Positions 56,069-64,000 of a DNA stretch of 64,000 nt are shown piece by piece. A program made the position numbers and the translations under genes. Location of the stretch: the NCBI RefSeq assembly GCF_000517405.1, contig NZ_CP006568.1, positions 62,001 through 126,000 of the forward strand, read 5' to 3'. Positions within the stretch are counted from its first letter, which is position 1. Each line of letters starts with the position of its first letter. The stretch is from Candidatus Sodalis pierantonius str. SOPE. GTDB lineage: Bacteria; Pseudomonadota; Gammaproteobacteria; Enterobacterales; Enterobacteriaceae. The notes under the pieces are model-generated. The model saw only the letters and a program-made list of their open reading frames with translations. It was not told the DNA's origin and searched no databases.

Positions 56069-56444
56069 GCCTCACCCCCGGTTTTCGCTGAATTCGGTAA
56101 TAATGTATCTACACTGGGTAAATCTGGCAGGTGCATCCAGTGAGTCACGTACCCATTTAAAAATCCCTGGCAATCTCCGTCATCAAAATATGCAATATCA
56201 ATATGCCCATTGCCGGTCACAAGGAGCAGCCGCCCATCTTTTGGCATTTGCTCGCTGCAAGCAATCCACCCATTATTTTCTGCATCGCTGTTTTCATTCT
56301 TCCCATCAAGCGATGTCAGCACAAACCGGGCAAGTAATACCGCATCTTCCTGGGGGATGGTCGTTTCCAGACAGGCGTAGTCGGCCAACACGCCAGCCTC
56401 ATGCATCACTCTAACTTCTTCTGACACTTTTTCATTATCAATCA
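56065..56444 (-). pseudogene. DUF551-type phage protein, start codon removed by IS903
   Basis: Body reads IDNEKVSEEVRVMHEAGVLADYACLETTIPQEDAVLLARF...NGWIACSEQMPKDGRLLLVTGNGHIDIAYFDDGDCQGFLNGYVTHWMHLPDLP; the GWI..SEQMP and VTHWM.LP signatures mark a DUF551 domain. Its original ATG is on the other side of IS903 copy D (ATGATTGATA at 57510-57501), overlapping the stop of the upstream gene. The annotated longer frame begins in the IS. Confidence 0.75.
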
Positions 56445-57500
56445 GGCTTTGTTGAATAAATCGAACTTTTAGGTGACTGGCGGCTCTGATCACTACATTC
56501 GTTTCAACATCAGGTCCCCATGGCAAAGCAAAAGTTTAAAATCACCAACTGGCCCGCATATAACAATGCGCTCAGGCAGCGGGGGGACCCTGACAGTATG
56601 GCTTGATGAGTCAGCCATTGCTGCATGGACTGAGAGTACACCACCTGAACATCGTGGCCGGCCGCTTCACTACACCGATATGGCCATTACCACGGTTCTG
56701 ATGATAAAGCGCGTGTTTAACCTTTCGCTCCGGGCGTTACAGGGTTTCGTTGACTCGATTTTTAAACTGATGGGGCTGTCGCTGCGCTGCCCAGATTACT
56801 CTCTGGTCAGCCGGCGAGCAAAAACCGTCGACATCAGCATAAAAACGCCAACCCGCGGCGAAATCTCACACCTGGTCATCGATGGCACCGGCCTGAAAGT
56901 CTTCGGCGAAGGCGAATGGAAAGTCAGGCAGCATGGGGCTGAGAGACGCAGAGTATGGCGCAAGCTTCATCTGGCAGTAGATAGCGTGACACATGAAATT
57001 ATCTGTGCCGATTTATCGCTAAGCGGTACGACAGATGCGCAGGCGCTGCCCGGGCTGATTAACCAAACCCACCGGAAAATCAGGGAAGCGTCGGCTGACA
57101 GTGCTTACGATACGCGTTACTGTCATGATGCTCTGCTGAGGAAAAAAATAAAGCCGCTTATCCCACCGCGAAGTGGTGCACAATATTGGCCAGCTCGATA
57201 CCATGAGCGTAACCATGCGGTGGCAAATCAGCATCTGAGGGGCAATAACGATACCTGGAAAAAGAAAGTAGGTTATCACCGGCGTTCACTGGCTGAAACG
57301 GCCATGTTCCGGTTTAAAACACTTCTGGGTGGTCATCTGAGTCTGCATGACTATGACGCGCAGGTAGGTGAGGCAATGGCAATGGTTAAAGCACTTAACC
57401 GGATCACACTGTTAGGAATGCCAAACAGCGTCCGCATCATGTAACAATCGCCCTGATAGGGAGGAAGTCGTCACAAATTTCGGATTTATTCAACAAAGCG
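56445..57500 (+). mobile_element. IS903-type element, copy D, clean insertion
   Basis: 1056 bp, flanked by perfect 9-bp repeats TATCAATCA (56436-56444 and 57501-57509). The target overlaps the start codon of the DUF551-type gene. Confidence 0.96.
56520..57444 (+). pseudogene. IS903-type transposase, frameshifted (copy D)
   Basis: ATG 56520 begins MAKQKFKITNWPAYNNALRQRG, but GGACCCTGACAG near 56586-56592 has one C more than GGACCTGACAG in copies F and G. The rest reads TVWLDESAIAAW to SVRIM in another frame that joins an upstream open frame inside the IS end. Confidence 0.9.
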
Positions 57501-57506
57501 TATCAA

Positions 57507-57659
57507 TCATTGAACCTGTACCTCTTCATTCTGAATTTCATGAATGTAATATGATGGCATCATGCTGCCGTATATTTTGAAATGATGGATAGTGCCATCT
57601 TGTTCAGCAACGCATAGTTCAGGTGACCAACTACCACTTATAATTTTATACTCCTCGTC
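57507..57659 (-). pseudogene. Phage gene 3' fragment upstream of the DUF551-type gene
   Basis: The frame reads EEYKIISGSWSPELCVAEQDGTIHHFKIYGSMMPSYYIHEIQNEEVQVQ and stops with a TGA that overlaps the ATG of the DUF551-type gene. Its 5' end is removed by IS903 copy E. Family not recognised. Confidence 0.55.
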
Positions 57660-58714
57660 CGCTTTGTTGAATAAATCCGAAATTTGTGACGACTTCCTCC
57701 CTATCAGGGCGATTGTTACATGATGCGGACGCTGTTTGGCATTCCTAACAGCGTGATCCGGTTAAGCGCTTTGACCATTGCCATAGCCTCACCTACCTGC
57801 GCGTCATAGTCATGCAGACTCAGATGACCACCCAGAAGTATTTTAAACCGGAACATGGCCGTTTCAGCCAGTGAACGCCGGTGATAACCTACTTTCTTTT
57901 TCCAGGTATCGTTATTGCCGCTCAGATGCTGATTTGCCACCGCATGGTTACGCTCATGGTATCGAGCTGGCCAATATTGCGCACCACTTCGCGGTGGGAT
58001 AAGCGGCTTTATTTTTTTCCTCAGCAGAGCATCATGACAGTAACGCGTATCGTAAGCACTGTCAGCCGACGCTTCCCTGATTTTCCGGTGGGTTTGGTTA
58101 ATCAGCCCGGGCAGCGCCTGCGCATCTGTCGTACCGCTTAGCGATAAATCGGCACAGATAATTTCATGTGTCGCGCTATCTACTGCCAGATGAAGCTTGC
58201 GCCATACTCTGCGCCTCTCAGCCCCATGCTGCCTGACTTTCCATTCGCCTTCGCCGAAGATTTTCAGGCCGGTGCCATCGATGACCAGGTGTGAGATTTC
58301 GCCGCGGGTTGGCGTTTTTATGCTGATGTCGACGGTTTTTGCTCGCCGGCTGACCAGAGAGTAATCTGGGCAGCGCAGCGACAGCCCCATCAGTTTAAAA
58401 ATCGAGTCAACGAAACCCTGTAACGCCCGGAGCGAAAGGTTAAACACGCGCTTTATCATCAGAACCGTGGTAATGGCCATATCGGTGTAGTGAAGCGGCC
58501 GGCCACGATGTTCAGGTGGTGTACTCTCAGTCCATGCAGCAATGGCTGACTCATCAAGCCATACTGTCAGGTCCCCCCGCTGCCTGAGCGCATTGTTATA
58601 TGCGGGCCAGTTGGTGATTTTAAACTTTTGCTTTGCCATGGGGACCTGATGTTGAAACGAATGTAGTGATCAGAGCCGCCAGTCACCTAAAAGTTCGATT
58701 TATTCAACAAAGCC
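57660..58714 (-). mobile_element. IS903-type element, copy E
   Basis: 1055 bp with both terminal repeats. Flanking 9-mers CTCCTCGTC and TCATGCAGA differ; on the high-coordinate side it abuts an internal fragment of another IS903. A rearrangement endpoint. Confidence 0.93.
57716..58639 (-). CDS. IS903-type transposase, intact (copy E)
   Basis: 307 residues, DDE residues present, uninterrupted; has RQRGDLTVW and FVDSIFKL where copy C has RQRGDMTVW and FVDAIFKL. Confidence 0.95.
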   Translation of the reverse strand: MAKQKFKITNWPAYNNALRQRGDLTVWLDESAIAAWTESTPPEHRGRPLHYTDMAITTVLMIKRVFNLSLRALQGFVDSIFKLMGLSLRCPDYSLVSRRAKTVDISIKTPTRGEISHLVIDGTGLKIFGEGEWKVRQHGAERRRVWRKLHLAVDSATHEIICADLSLSGTTDAQALPGLINQTHRKIREASADSAYDTRYCHDALLRKKIKPLIPPRSGAQYWPARYHERNHAVANQHLSGNNDTWKKKVGYHRRSLAETAMFRFKILLGGHLSLHDYDAQVGEAMAMVKALNRITLLGMPNSVRIM

Positions 58715-58813
58715 TCATGCAGACTCAGATGACCACCCAGAAGTGTTTTAAACCGGAACATGGCCGTTTCAGCCAGTGAACGCCGGTGATAACCTACTTT
58801 CTTTTTCAGGTAT
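58715..58813 (-). mobile_element. IS903 internal fragment
   Basis: 99 bases that match the 3' part of the IS903 transposase gene (TCATGCAGACTCAGATGACC... to TTTTTCAGGTAT), with one C missing relative to TTTTTCCAGGTAT. Truncated by copy E on one side and by the 92-bp mini-element on the other. Confidence 0.88.
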
Positions 58814-58905
58814 GAGCCTGTTTAGAAATTTGTGTATTTGCCTGATTTTGATAAGTGCAATCCAACATCAAAAACCCGCTTATACACAAATTTCTAAACA
58901 GGCTC
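58814..58905. mobile_element. 92-bp mini-element made of two IS256-type left ends
   Basis: Perfect 24-bp terminal inverted repeats (58814-58837 and 58882-58905), starting GAGCCTGTTTAGAAATTTG. The first 58 or so bases follow the left end of the full IS256 copies (62666 onward) with small differences; the other end is a second left end, not the right end, which reads GAGCCTGTACCGG. No coding capacity and no clear target duplication. Confidence 0.8.
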
Positions 58906-59021
58906 TCATAATCCGCAATACAGCGATTATCCATCTCAAAGCATACCGCCCGTCGATGCTTACGAGGATTCAATCCCGTTCTGAGTGGTTCAATAATTTG
59001 AGGATGAGCGGGGGTTGCCAA
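58906..59021 (-). pseudogene. Unrecognised gene fragment
   Basis: Minus-strand frame ATPAHPQIIEPLRTGLNPRKHRRAVCFEMDNRCIADYE, protein-like, cut downstream by the mini-element. It begins just after the stop of the coiled-coil gene. Family unknown. Confidence 0.3.
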
Positions 59022-59026
59022 GAAAG

Positions 59027-59467
59027 TTAGATGAGGATTTTGACGAGCGTGACTGCAACCCCAAGAAGTGCCGTCATCATGGCAGCCATCTTAATAAGCA
59101 ACCACGTTGATATGCTTTCAACGTCCTTACGCAAAAGGGCTATCTGTGTCGACGTTTCTTTTCTGGCATCGGCGATTTGGACATCGGTTTTCTCAAAGCG
59201 AGTTTGCATTTGTGTTTCAAGCTTCTCAAAGCGAGCTTGCATCTGAGCTTCATTCTTCTCGAAACGAGCATCCATATCTTTACGAATGTCAGCTATCTGA
59301 ATCGTCAGGTCCTTGCGTACGTCCTCAAGATCGCGCTTGGTCGCCACATCAGCTACCTCGTGGGATTTGCGGACGGCAATAGAAATCGCCTTGGCCTGAT
59401 CTTTCGGCAACCCGGCGCTTTCCAGCGTTTCGACGAACTCTTGTGTATCAAATGCGACTTGGCCCAT
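59027..59467 (-). CDS. DUF1640/CCDC90-like coiled-coil membrane protein
   Basis: 146 residues from ATG 59467 (MGQVAFDTQEFVETLESAGLPKDQAKAISIAVRKSHEVAD) after AGAGGATACGC. The N-terminal FDT..FV..LE.AG...QA pattern is typical of DUF1640 proteins. The middle is coiled coil with repeats (ARFEKNEAQMQ, ARFEKLETQMQ, TRFEKTDVQIA). A single membrane anchor ends it (LIKMAAMMTALLGVAVTLVKILI). An upstream extension to 59761 is not supported. Function unknown; such genes are common in prophages. Confidence 0.75.
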   Translation of the reverse strand: MGQVAFDTQEFVETLESAGLPKDQAKAISIAVRKSHEVADVATKRDLEDVRKDLTIQIADIRKDMDARFEKNEAQMQARFEKLETQMQTRFEKTDVQIADARKETSTQIALLRKDVESISTWLLIKMAAMMTALLGVAVTLVKILI

Positions 59468-59745
59468 TATGCGTATCCTCTTGGTGATGCAGGCAGTATA
59501 GCTGTCGGGAGTATGGCAAGGCAACTTTGCGGGTAATTTGCTATAATCACCACGCCAGCCTGAACAACTGGCATCCCTAACCCAACTGCTGTGCCGTCCA
59601 ACCCAGGGGTTAAGATGGCGCAGACGGCATATCAAAAAACGAGACCTACCACACTGACCACGGCGACAGCCGAGGCCGGCGGCTTGTTGCAATCGATAAA
59701 AACACGCTCTCAGGGTCGCGCGCATGCGCGTTTTGGGGGGACACC
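59468..59745. other. Intergenic phage region
   Basis: No gene recognised. It contains TTGCTATAATCACC near 59538, a possible -10 element for rightward transcription toward the HTH gene and Q. Confidence 0.4.
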
Positions 59746-59949
59746 GTGCCGGTAGTTGCAACGGTCAAAACCGACTGGCTCCGGGTGATAAACGACATTA
59801 CCCGCGCCGGCATTCCGTTACAGGAAATCGCCAGAGAGCTGGACGTGTCCAGGTCTGCGATTATTGGCTGGAAGCAGGGCGCTACGCCTAGCCAGCATCA
59901 CGGCACCAGAAACGCGCCATCAAACTCAGGATGGAAAAATAGCCCATGA
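59746..59949 (+). CDS. Small phage helix-turn-helix protein, possibly truncated
   Basis: GTG start; VATVKTDWLRVINDITRAGIPLQEIARELDVSRSAIIGWKQGATPSQHHG is a clear HTH. Proteins of this type precede antiterminator Q in lambdoid prophages; the usual C-terminal part is absent here after KQGATP, suggesting a frameshift near 59885. Confidence 0.6.
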   Translation: MPVVATVKTDWLRVINDITRAGIPLQEIARELDVSRSAIIGWKQGATPSQHHGTRNAPSNSGWKNSP

Positions 59950-59986
59950 TGGTAAATCCATATAGATACTGTAAGGACATGACGAC

Positions 59987-60146
59987 ATGAGAGACATTAA
60001 GTATGTACTAGAAAGCTGGGGAGCATGGGTCGTCAACTCGAACGATAGTCCCATAGCAAAGTCTTTGTCAGGACTGATCCCGCACAAAATTAAGTCCAGA
60101 AAACGGTGTTCAGATGATGACGGTATATGTATTTCTAATTGCATGG
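59987..60146 (+). pseudogene. Phage antitermination protein Q, 5' part
   Basis: MRDIKYVLESWGAWVVNSNDSPIAKSLSGLIPHKIKSRKRCSDDDGICISNCM is the N-terminus of the phage-82-type Q family (MRDI...LE.WGAW, GLIP, SR..CSDDDG). The frame is interrupted by IS903 copy F. The rest is at 61318-61523 on the opposite strand. Q would let RNA polymerase read through terminators into phage late genes. Confidence 0.88.
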
Positions 60147-61201
60147 GGCTTTGTTGAATAAATCGAACTTTTAGGTGACTGGCGGCTCTGATCACTACAT
60201 TCGTTTCAACATCAGGTCCCCATGGCAAAGCAAAAGTTTAAAATCACCAACTGGCCCGCATATAACAATGCGCTCAGGCAGCGGGGGGACCTGACAGTAT
60301 GGCTTGATGAGTCAGCCATTGCTGCATGGACTGAGAGTACACCACCTGAACATCGTGGCCGGCCGCTTCACTACACCGATATGGCCATTACCACGGTTCT
60401 GATGATAAAGCGCGTGTTTAACCTTTCGCTCCGGGCGTTACAGGGTTTCGTTGACTCGATTTTTAAACTAATGGGGCTGTCGCTGCGCTGCCCAGATTAC
60501 TCTCTGGTCAGCCGGCGAGCAAAAACCGTCGACATCAGCATAAAAACGCCAACCCGCGGCGAAATCTCACACCTGGTCATCGATGGCACCGGCCTGAAAA
60601 TCTTCGGCGAAGGCGAATGGAAAGTCAGGCAGCATGGGGCTGAGAGGCGCAGAGTATGGCGCAAGCTTCATCTGGCAGTAGATAGCGCGACACATGAAAT
60701 TATCTGTGCCGATTTATCGCTAAGCGGTACGACAGATGCGCAGGAGCTGCCCGGGCTGATTAACCAAACCCACCGGAAAATCAGGGAAGCGTCGGCTGAC
60801 AGTGCTTACGATACGTGTTACTGTCATGATGCTCTGCTGAGGAAAAAAATAAAGCCGCTTATCCCACCGCGAAGTGGTGCACAATATTGGCCAGCTCGAT
60901 ACCATGAGCGTAACCATGCGGTGGCAAATCAGCATCTGAGCGGCAATAACGATACCTGGAAAAAGAAAGTAGGTTATCACCGGCGTTCACTGGCTGAAAC
61001 GGCCATGTTCCGGTTTAAAACACTTCTGGGTGGTCATCTGAGTCTGCATGACTATGACGCGCAGGTAGGTGAGGCTATGGCAATGGTCAAAGCGCTTAAC
61101 CGGATCACGCTGTTAGGAATGCCAAACAGCGTCCGCATCATGTAACAATCGCCCTGATAGGGAGGAAGTCGTCACAAATTTCGGATTTATTCAACAAAGC
61201 G
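60147..61201 (+). mobile_element. IS903-type element, copy F
   Basis: 1055 bp. Left flank ATTGCATGG (60138-60146) does not match its right flank (CCCGCACTT), but is the reverse complement of the flank at the right end of copy G (CCATGCAAT, 61515-61523): a split target duplication. Confidence 0.95.
60222..61145 (+). CDS. IS903-type transposase, full length (copy F)
   Basis: 307 residues, uninterrupted. Two substitutions relative to the other copies: DAQELPG (Ala to Glu) and YDTCYCHD (Arg to Cys), the second six residues after catalytic D193, so activity could be affected. Confidence 0.93.
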   Translation: MAKQKFKITNWPAYNNALRQRGDLTVWLDESAIAAWTESTPPEHRGRPLHYTDMAITTVLMIKRVFNLSLRALQGFVDSIFKLMGLSLRCPDYSLVSRRAKTVDISIKTPTRGEISHLVIDGTGLKIFGEGEWKVRQHGAERRRVWRKLHLAVDSATHEIICADLSLSGTTDAQELPGLINQTHRKIREASADSAYDTCYCHDALLRKKIKPLIPPRSGAQYWPARYHERNHAVANQHLSGNNDTWKKKVGYHRRSLAETAMFRFKTLLGGHLSLHDYDAQVGEAMAMVKALNRITLLGMPNSVRIM

Positions 61202-61317
61202 CCCGCACTTCTAAATCCGATGACCATGCGAATTTTCATTCTAACATCGGAGCGTTATAAAAGTAAGATTACCCATAATTTTACGATCGTAAAGTGTTTT
61301 TCACGTTTAATTTCATT
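61202..61317. other. Phage sequence that followed Q before inversion
   Basis: AT-rich, no gene. Contains a perfect 14-base palindrome TTTACGATCGTAAA (61280-61293). In the reconstructed phage this segment lies just downstream of Q, where late promoters usually are. Confidence 0.45.
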
Positions 61318-61523
61318 TCAAATAGGGAACGATGACAAACTAACATCCAATGCCATAAGATAACCTTCAAAGATGCCTTCAGCATTTTGTAGCTTCTTGC
61401 CAATATGAGTATCTGAACATTGATGCTCAAATGCTAAACTCATAAACGTTTTTCCTAAAACGTAATAATCAAATAACAAATCATACGCTTCAGGATTTTT
61501 CTCATGAAGTGATGCCATGCAAT
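61318..61523 (-). pseudogene. Phage antitermination protein Q, 3' part, inverted
   Basis: Minus strand reads MASLHEKNPEAYDLLFDYYVLGKTFMSLAFEHQCSDTHIGKKLQNAEGIFEGYLMALDVSLSSFPI, the C-terminal HTH half of Q-family proteins (YYVLGKTF..LA....CSDTHIGKKLQ.AEG). Joining it at the shared ATTGCATGG to the fragment ending at 60146 gives ...GICISNCMASLHEKNPEAYDLL with no frame change. Confidence 0.88.
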
Positions 61524-62578
61524 CGCTTTGTTGAATAAATCCGAAATTTGTGACGACTTCCTCCCTATCAGGGCGATTGTTACATGATGCGGACGCTGTT
61601 TGGCATTCCTAACAACGTGATCCGGTTAAGCGCTTTGACCATTGCCATAGCCTCACCTACCTGCGCGTCATAGTCATGCAGACTCAGATGACCACCCAGA
61701 AGTATTTTAAACCGGAACATGGCCGTTTCAGCCAGTGAACGCCGGTGATAACCTACTTTCTTTTTCCAGGTATCGTTATTGCCGCTCAGATGCTGATTTG
61801 CCACCGCATGGTTACGCTCATGGTATCGAGCTGGCCAATATTGCGCACCACTTCGCGGTGGGATAAGCGGCTTTATTTTTTTCCTCAGCAGAGCATCATG
61901 ACAGTAACGCGTATCGTAAGCACTGTCAGCCGACGCTTCCCTGATTTTCCGGTGGGTTTGGTTAATCAGCCCGGGCAGCGCCTGCGCATCTGTCGTACCG
62001 CTTAGCGATAAATCGGCACAGATAATTTCATGTGTCGCGCTATCTACTGCCAGATGAAGCTTGCGCCATACTCTGCGCCTCTCAGCCCCATGCTGCCTGA
62101 CTTTCCATTCGCCTTCGCCGAAGATTTTCAGGCCGGTGCCATCGATGACCAGGTGTGAGATTTCGCCGCGGGTTGGCGTTTTTATGCTGATGTCGACGGT
62201 TTTTGCTCGCCGGCTGACCAGAGAGTAATCTGGGCAGCGCAGCGACAGCCCCATCAGTTTAAAAATCGCGTCAACGAAACCCTGTAACGCCCGGAGAGAA
62301 AGGTTAAACACGTGCTTTATCATCAGAACCGTGGTAATGGCCATATCGGTGTAGTGAAGCGGCCGGCCACGATGTTCAGGTGGTGTACTCTCAGTCCATG
62401 CAGCAATGGCTGACTCATCAAGCCATACTGTCAGGTCCCCCCGCTGCCTGAGCGCATTGTTGTATGCGGGCCAGTTGATGATTTTAAACTTTTGCTTTGC
62501 CATGGGGACCTGATGTTGAAACGAATGTAGTGATCAGAGCCGCCAGTCACCTAAAAGTTCGATTTATTCAACAAAGCC
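61524..62578 (-). mobile_element. IS903-type element, copy G
   Basis: 1055 bp, opposite orientation to copy F. Its right-end flank carries the partner of the target duplication of copy F, showing homologous recombination between F and G. Its left end abuts a fragment of another IS903. Confidence 0.95.
61580..62503 (-). CDS. IS903-type transposase, full length (copy G)
   Basis: 307 residues, uninterrupted, DDE present. Differs from other copies at KIINW (Thr to Ile) and MIKHVF (Arg to His). Confidence 0.94.
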   Translation of the reverse strand: MAKQKFKIINWPAYNNALRQRGDLTVWLDESAIAAWTESTPPEHRGRPLHYTDMAITTVLMIKHVFNLSLRALQGFVDAIFKLMGLSLRCPDYSLVSRRAKTVDISIKTPTRGEISHLVIDGTGLKIFGEGEWKVRQHGAERRRVWRKLHLAVDSATHEIICADLSLSGTTDAQALPGLINQTHRKIREASADSAYDTRYCHDALLRKKIKPLIPPRSGAQYWPARYHERNHAVANQHLSGNNDTWKKKVGYHRRSLAETAMFRFKILLGGHLSLHDYDAQVGEAMAMVKALNRITLLGMPNSVRIM

Positions 62579-62665
62579 ACGACTTCCTCCCTATCAGGGC
62601 GATTGTTACATGATGCGGACGCTGTTTGGCATTCCTAACAGCGTGATCCGGTTAAGCGCTTTGAC
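62579..62665 (-). mobile_element. IS903 terminal-region fragment
   Basis: 87 bases matching IS903 from about 29 bases inside its right end (ACGACTTCCTCCCTATCAGG) to AAGCGCTTTGAC in the transposase C-terminus. Bounded by copy G and by the IS256 copy at 62666. Confidence 0.9.
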
Positions 62666-63982
62666 GAGCCTGTTTAGAAATTTGTGTATTTGCCTGATTT
62701 TGATATGTTCAATCCAACATCAAAAACAGGTTAATTTATGGACGAAAAACAGTTGCAGGCTCTGGCTAACGAACTGGCCAAAAATCTCAAAACCCCTGAA
62801 GATCTCAGTCACTTCGATCGGCTGCTGAAAAAAATCAGCGTCGAAGCAGCTCTCAATGCCGAAATGACCCATCACCTCGGCTACGATAAAAATCAGCCTA
62901 AACCGGGGACCAACGCCCGCAACGGCTATTCCACAAAAACCGTTACCACTGGCGATGGCCCGCTGGCGCTGCGTACTCCGCGCGATCGTGACGGTTCCTT
63001 TGAACCGCAACTGGTGAAGAAGAACCAGACCCGGATTACCGGGATGGATAACCAGATTTTATCGTTGTACGCCAAAGGGATGACCACCCGCGAGATCGCC
63101 GCCGCGTTCAAAGAGCTGTATGACGCCGATGTCTCGCCGGCGCTGGTCTCAAAGGTCACCGATGCGGTCATGGAGCAGGTTGTCGAATGGCAAAACCGGC
63201 CTCTGGATGCAGTCTATCCCATTGTTTATTTTGACTGTATCGTTCTAAAAGTCCGGCAGGACAGCCGCATCATCAACAAATCTGTGTTCCTGGCGCTGGG
63301 CATCAACATCGAAGGCCAGAAAGAGTTACTAGGTATGTGGCTGGCCGAAAATGAAGGCGCAAAGTTCTGGCTGAACGTGCTGACAGAGCTGAAAAACCGC
63401 GGCCTGAACGATATCCTTATCGCCTGCGTAGACGGGCTGAAAGGTTTCCCTGACGCTATTAACGCCGGTGTATCCGGAGGCGCGGCTCCAGCTGTGTATC
63501 GTGCATATGGTGCGCAACAGCCTGCGGTTCGTCTCCTGGAAGGACTACAAGGCCGTCACCCGCGACCTGAAAGCTATCTATCAGGCCCCTACGGAAGAAG
63601 CCGGCTTACAGGCGCTGGAAGCGTTCTCCAGTGCCTGGGACATCCGCTACCCGCAAATAAGTCGAAGCTGGCAGGCAAACTGGGCCAATCTGGCCACGTT
63701 CTTTTGCCTACCCAACGGACATCCGCAAGGTGATCTACACGACCAACGCCATCGAGTCGTTAAACAGCGTGATCCGGCATGCCATCAAAAAGCGCAAGGT
63801 GTTCCCGACCGACGACGCAGTGAAAAAGGTGGTGTGGCTGGCGATACAGGCGGCCTCACAGAAATGGACAATGCCTTTGAGGGACTGGCGCATGGCAATG
63901 AGCCGCTTTATTATCGAGTTCGGTGACCGCCTGGACGGTCACTTCTGAGAAAAGGCATTTACACAGAATCGTGTACAGGGTC
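62666..63982 (+). mobile_element. IS256-family element, copy 3
   Basis: Left end GAGCCTGTTTAGAAATTTG at 62666 inside an IS903 fragment; right end ...GTACAGGGTC at about 63982, slightly diverged from the other copies (AATCGTG instead of AATCCGG). Confidence 0.88.
62738..63948 (+). pseudogene. IS256-family transposase, copy 3, two frameshifts
   Basis: Starts MDEKQLQALANELAKNLKTP, ends RLDGHF. One extra C near 63466 (AACGCCGGTGTATCC versus AACGCGGTGTATCC in copy 2) and one extra T near 63703 (TTCTTTTGCC versus TTCTTTGCC) put the middle section (63468-63700) in another frame. The two insertions do not restore the original frame together, so the copy is inactive. Confidence 0.9.
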
Positions 63983-64000
63983 TGGCCAGGGGAGATGGGA

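Noticed and set aside
1..64000. rRNA or tRNA genes
   Set aside because: No rRNA segments and no convincing tRNA cloverleaf were recognised by eye; a covariance search would be decisive.

Overview
The window looks like the chromosome of a gammaproteobacterial insect symbiont of the Sodalis clade at an early, IS-rich stage of genome decay. Gene order and protein sequence in the core blocks are enterobacterial (S10-spc-alpha ribosomal cluster next to bfr-bfd; kdsC-lptCAB-rpoN-hpf-ptsN-rapZ-npr). The rest is crowded with IS256-, IS903/IS5- and IS21-type elements, prophage debris and freshly broken genes. That IS mixture is what I recall for the rice-weevil symbiont (Sodalis pierantonius SOPE); the species call is inference.

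Layout. 1-1560: 3' part of a frameshifted fhuE-like TonB receptor. 1765-4108: an IS256 copy truncated by an IS903 copy. 4109-5082: a broken ankyrin-repeat gene cut by that IS903. 5524-19474: the alpha, spc and S10 operons (rplQ back to rpsJ, all on the minus strand) with their promoters, terminators and the S4 and L4 regulatory leaders. rpoA carries an apparent 1-base frameshift near its start and rplO has lost its normal stop. 19791-20539: bfr and bfd. 20807-22899: a decayed MarR / membrane protein / MFS operon. 22900-25036: IS21 copy 1, whose istB is cut by the left end of a Mu-like prophage (25037-29386: repressor, ner, transposase A, target protein B, one small gene). This is cut in turn by an IS903, which abuts a truncated phage integrase (30442-31057).

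31151-37137 holds the LPS-transport / nitrogen-PTS cluster, with rpoN frameshifted just upstream of its promoter-binding C-terminus. 37707-38310 is an OmpX/Ail-like pseudogene. From 38583 to the end the window is IS elements and prophage: an IS256, a P2-type integrase/repressor control region, IS21 copy 2, a contractile-tail module (tape measure, baseplate, fibre, fibre assembly, hub/spike), a hok-type toxin, and a lambdoid late-regulator region (DUF551-like gene, helix-turn-helix gene, antiterminator Q) with four IS903 copies, and finally another IS256.

The most informative structure is near the end. The antiterminator Q gene was hit by an IS903 that made a 9-bp duplication, and its 3' half was then inverted by recombination with an oppositely oriented IS903; undoing the inversion restores both the duplication and the reading frame. 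Other notable points are a 92-bp mini-element built from two left ends of the IS256-type element, a Mu-like left end with three spaced repeats that look like transposase sites, and many 1-base indels, often in homopolymers, including in essential genes. The last point means some 'pseudogenes' could be sequencing errors.
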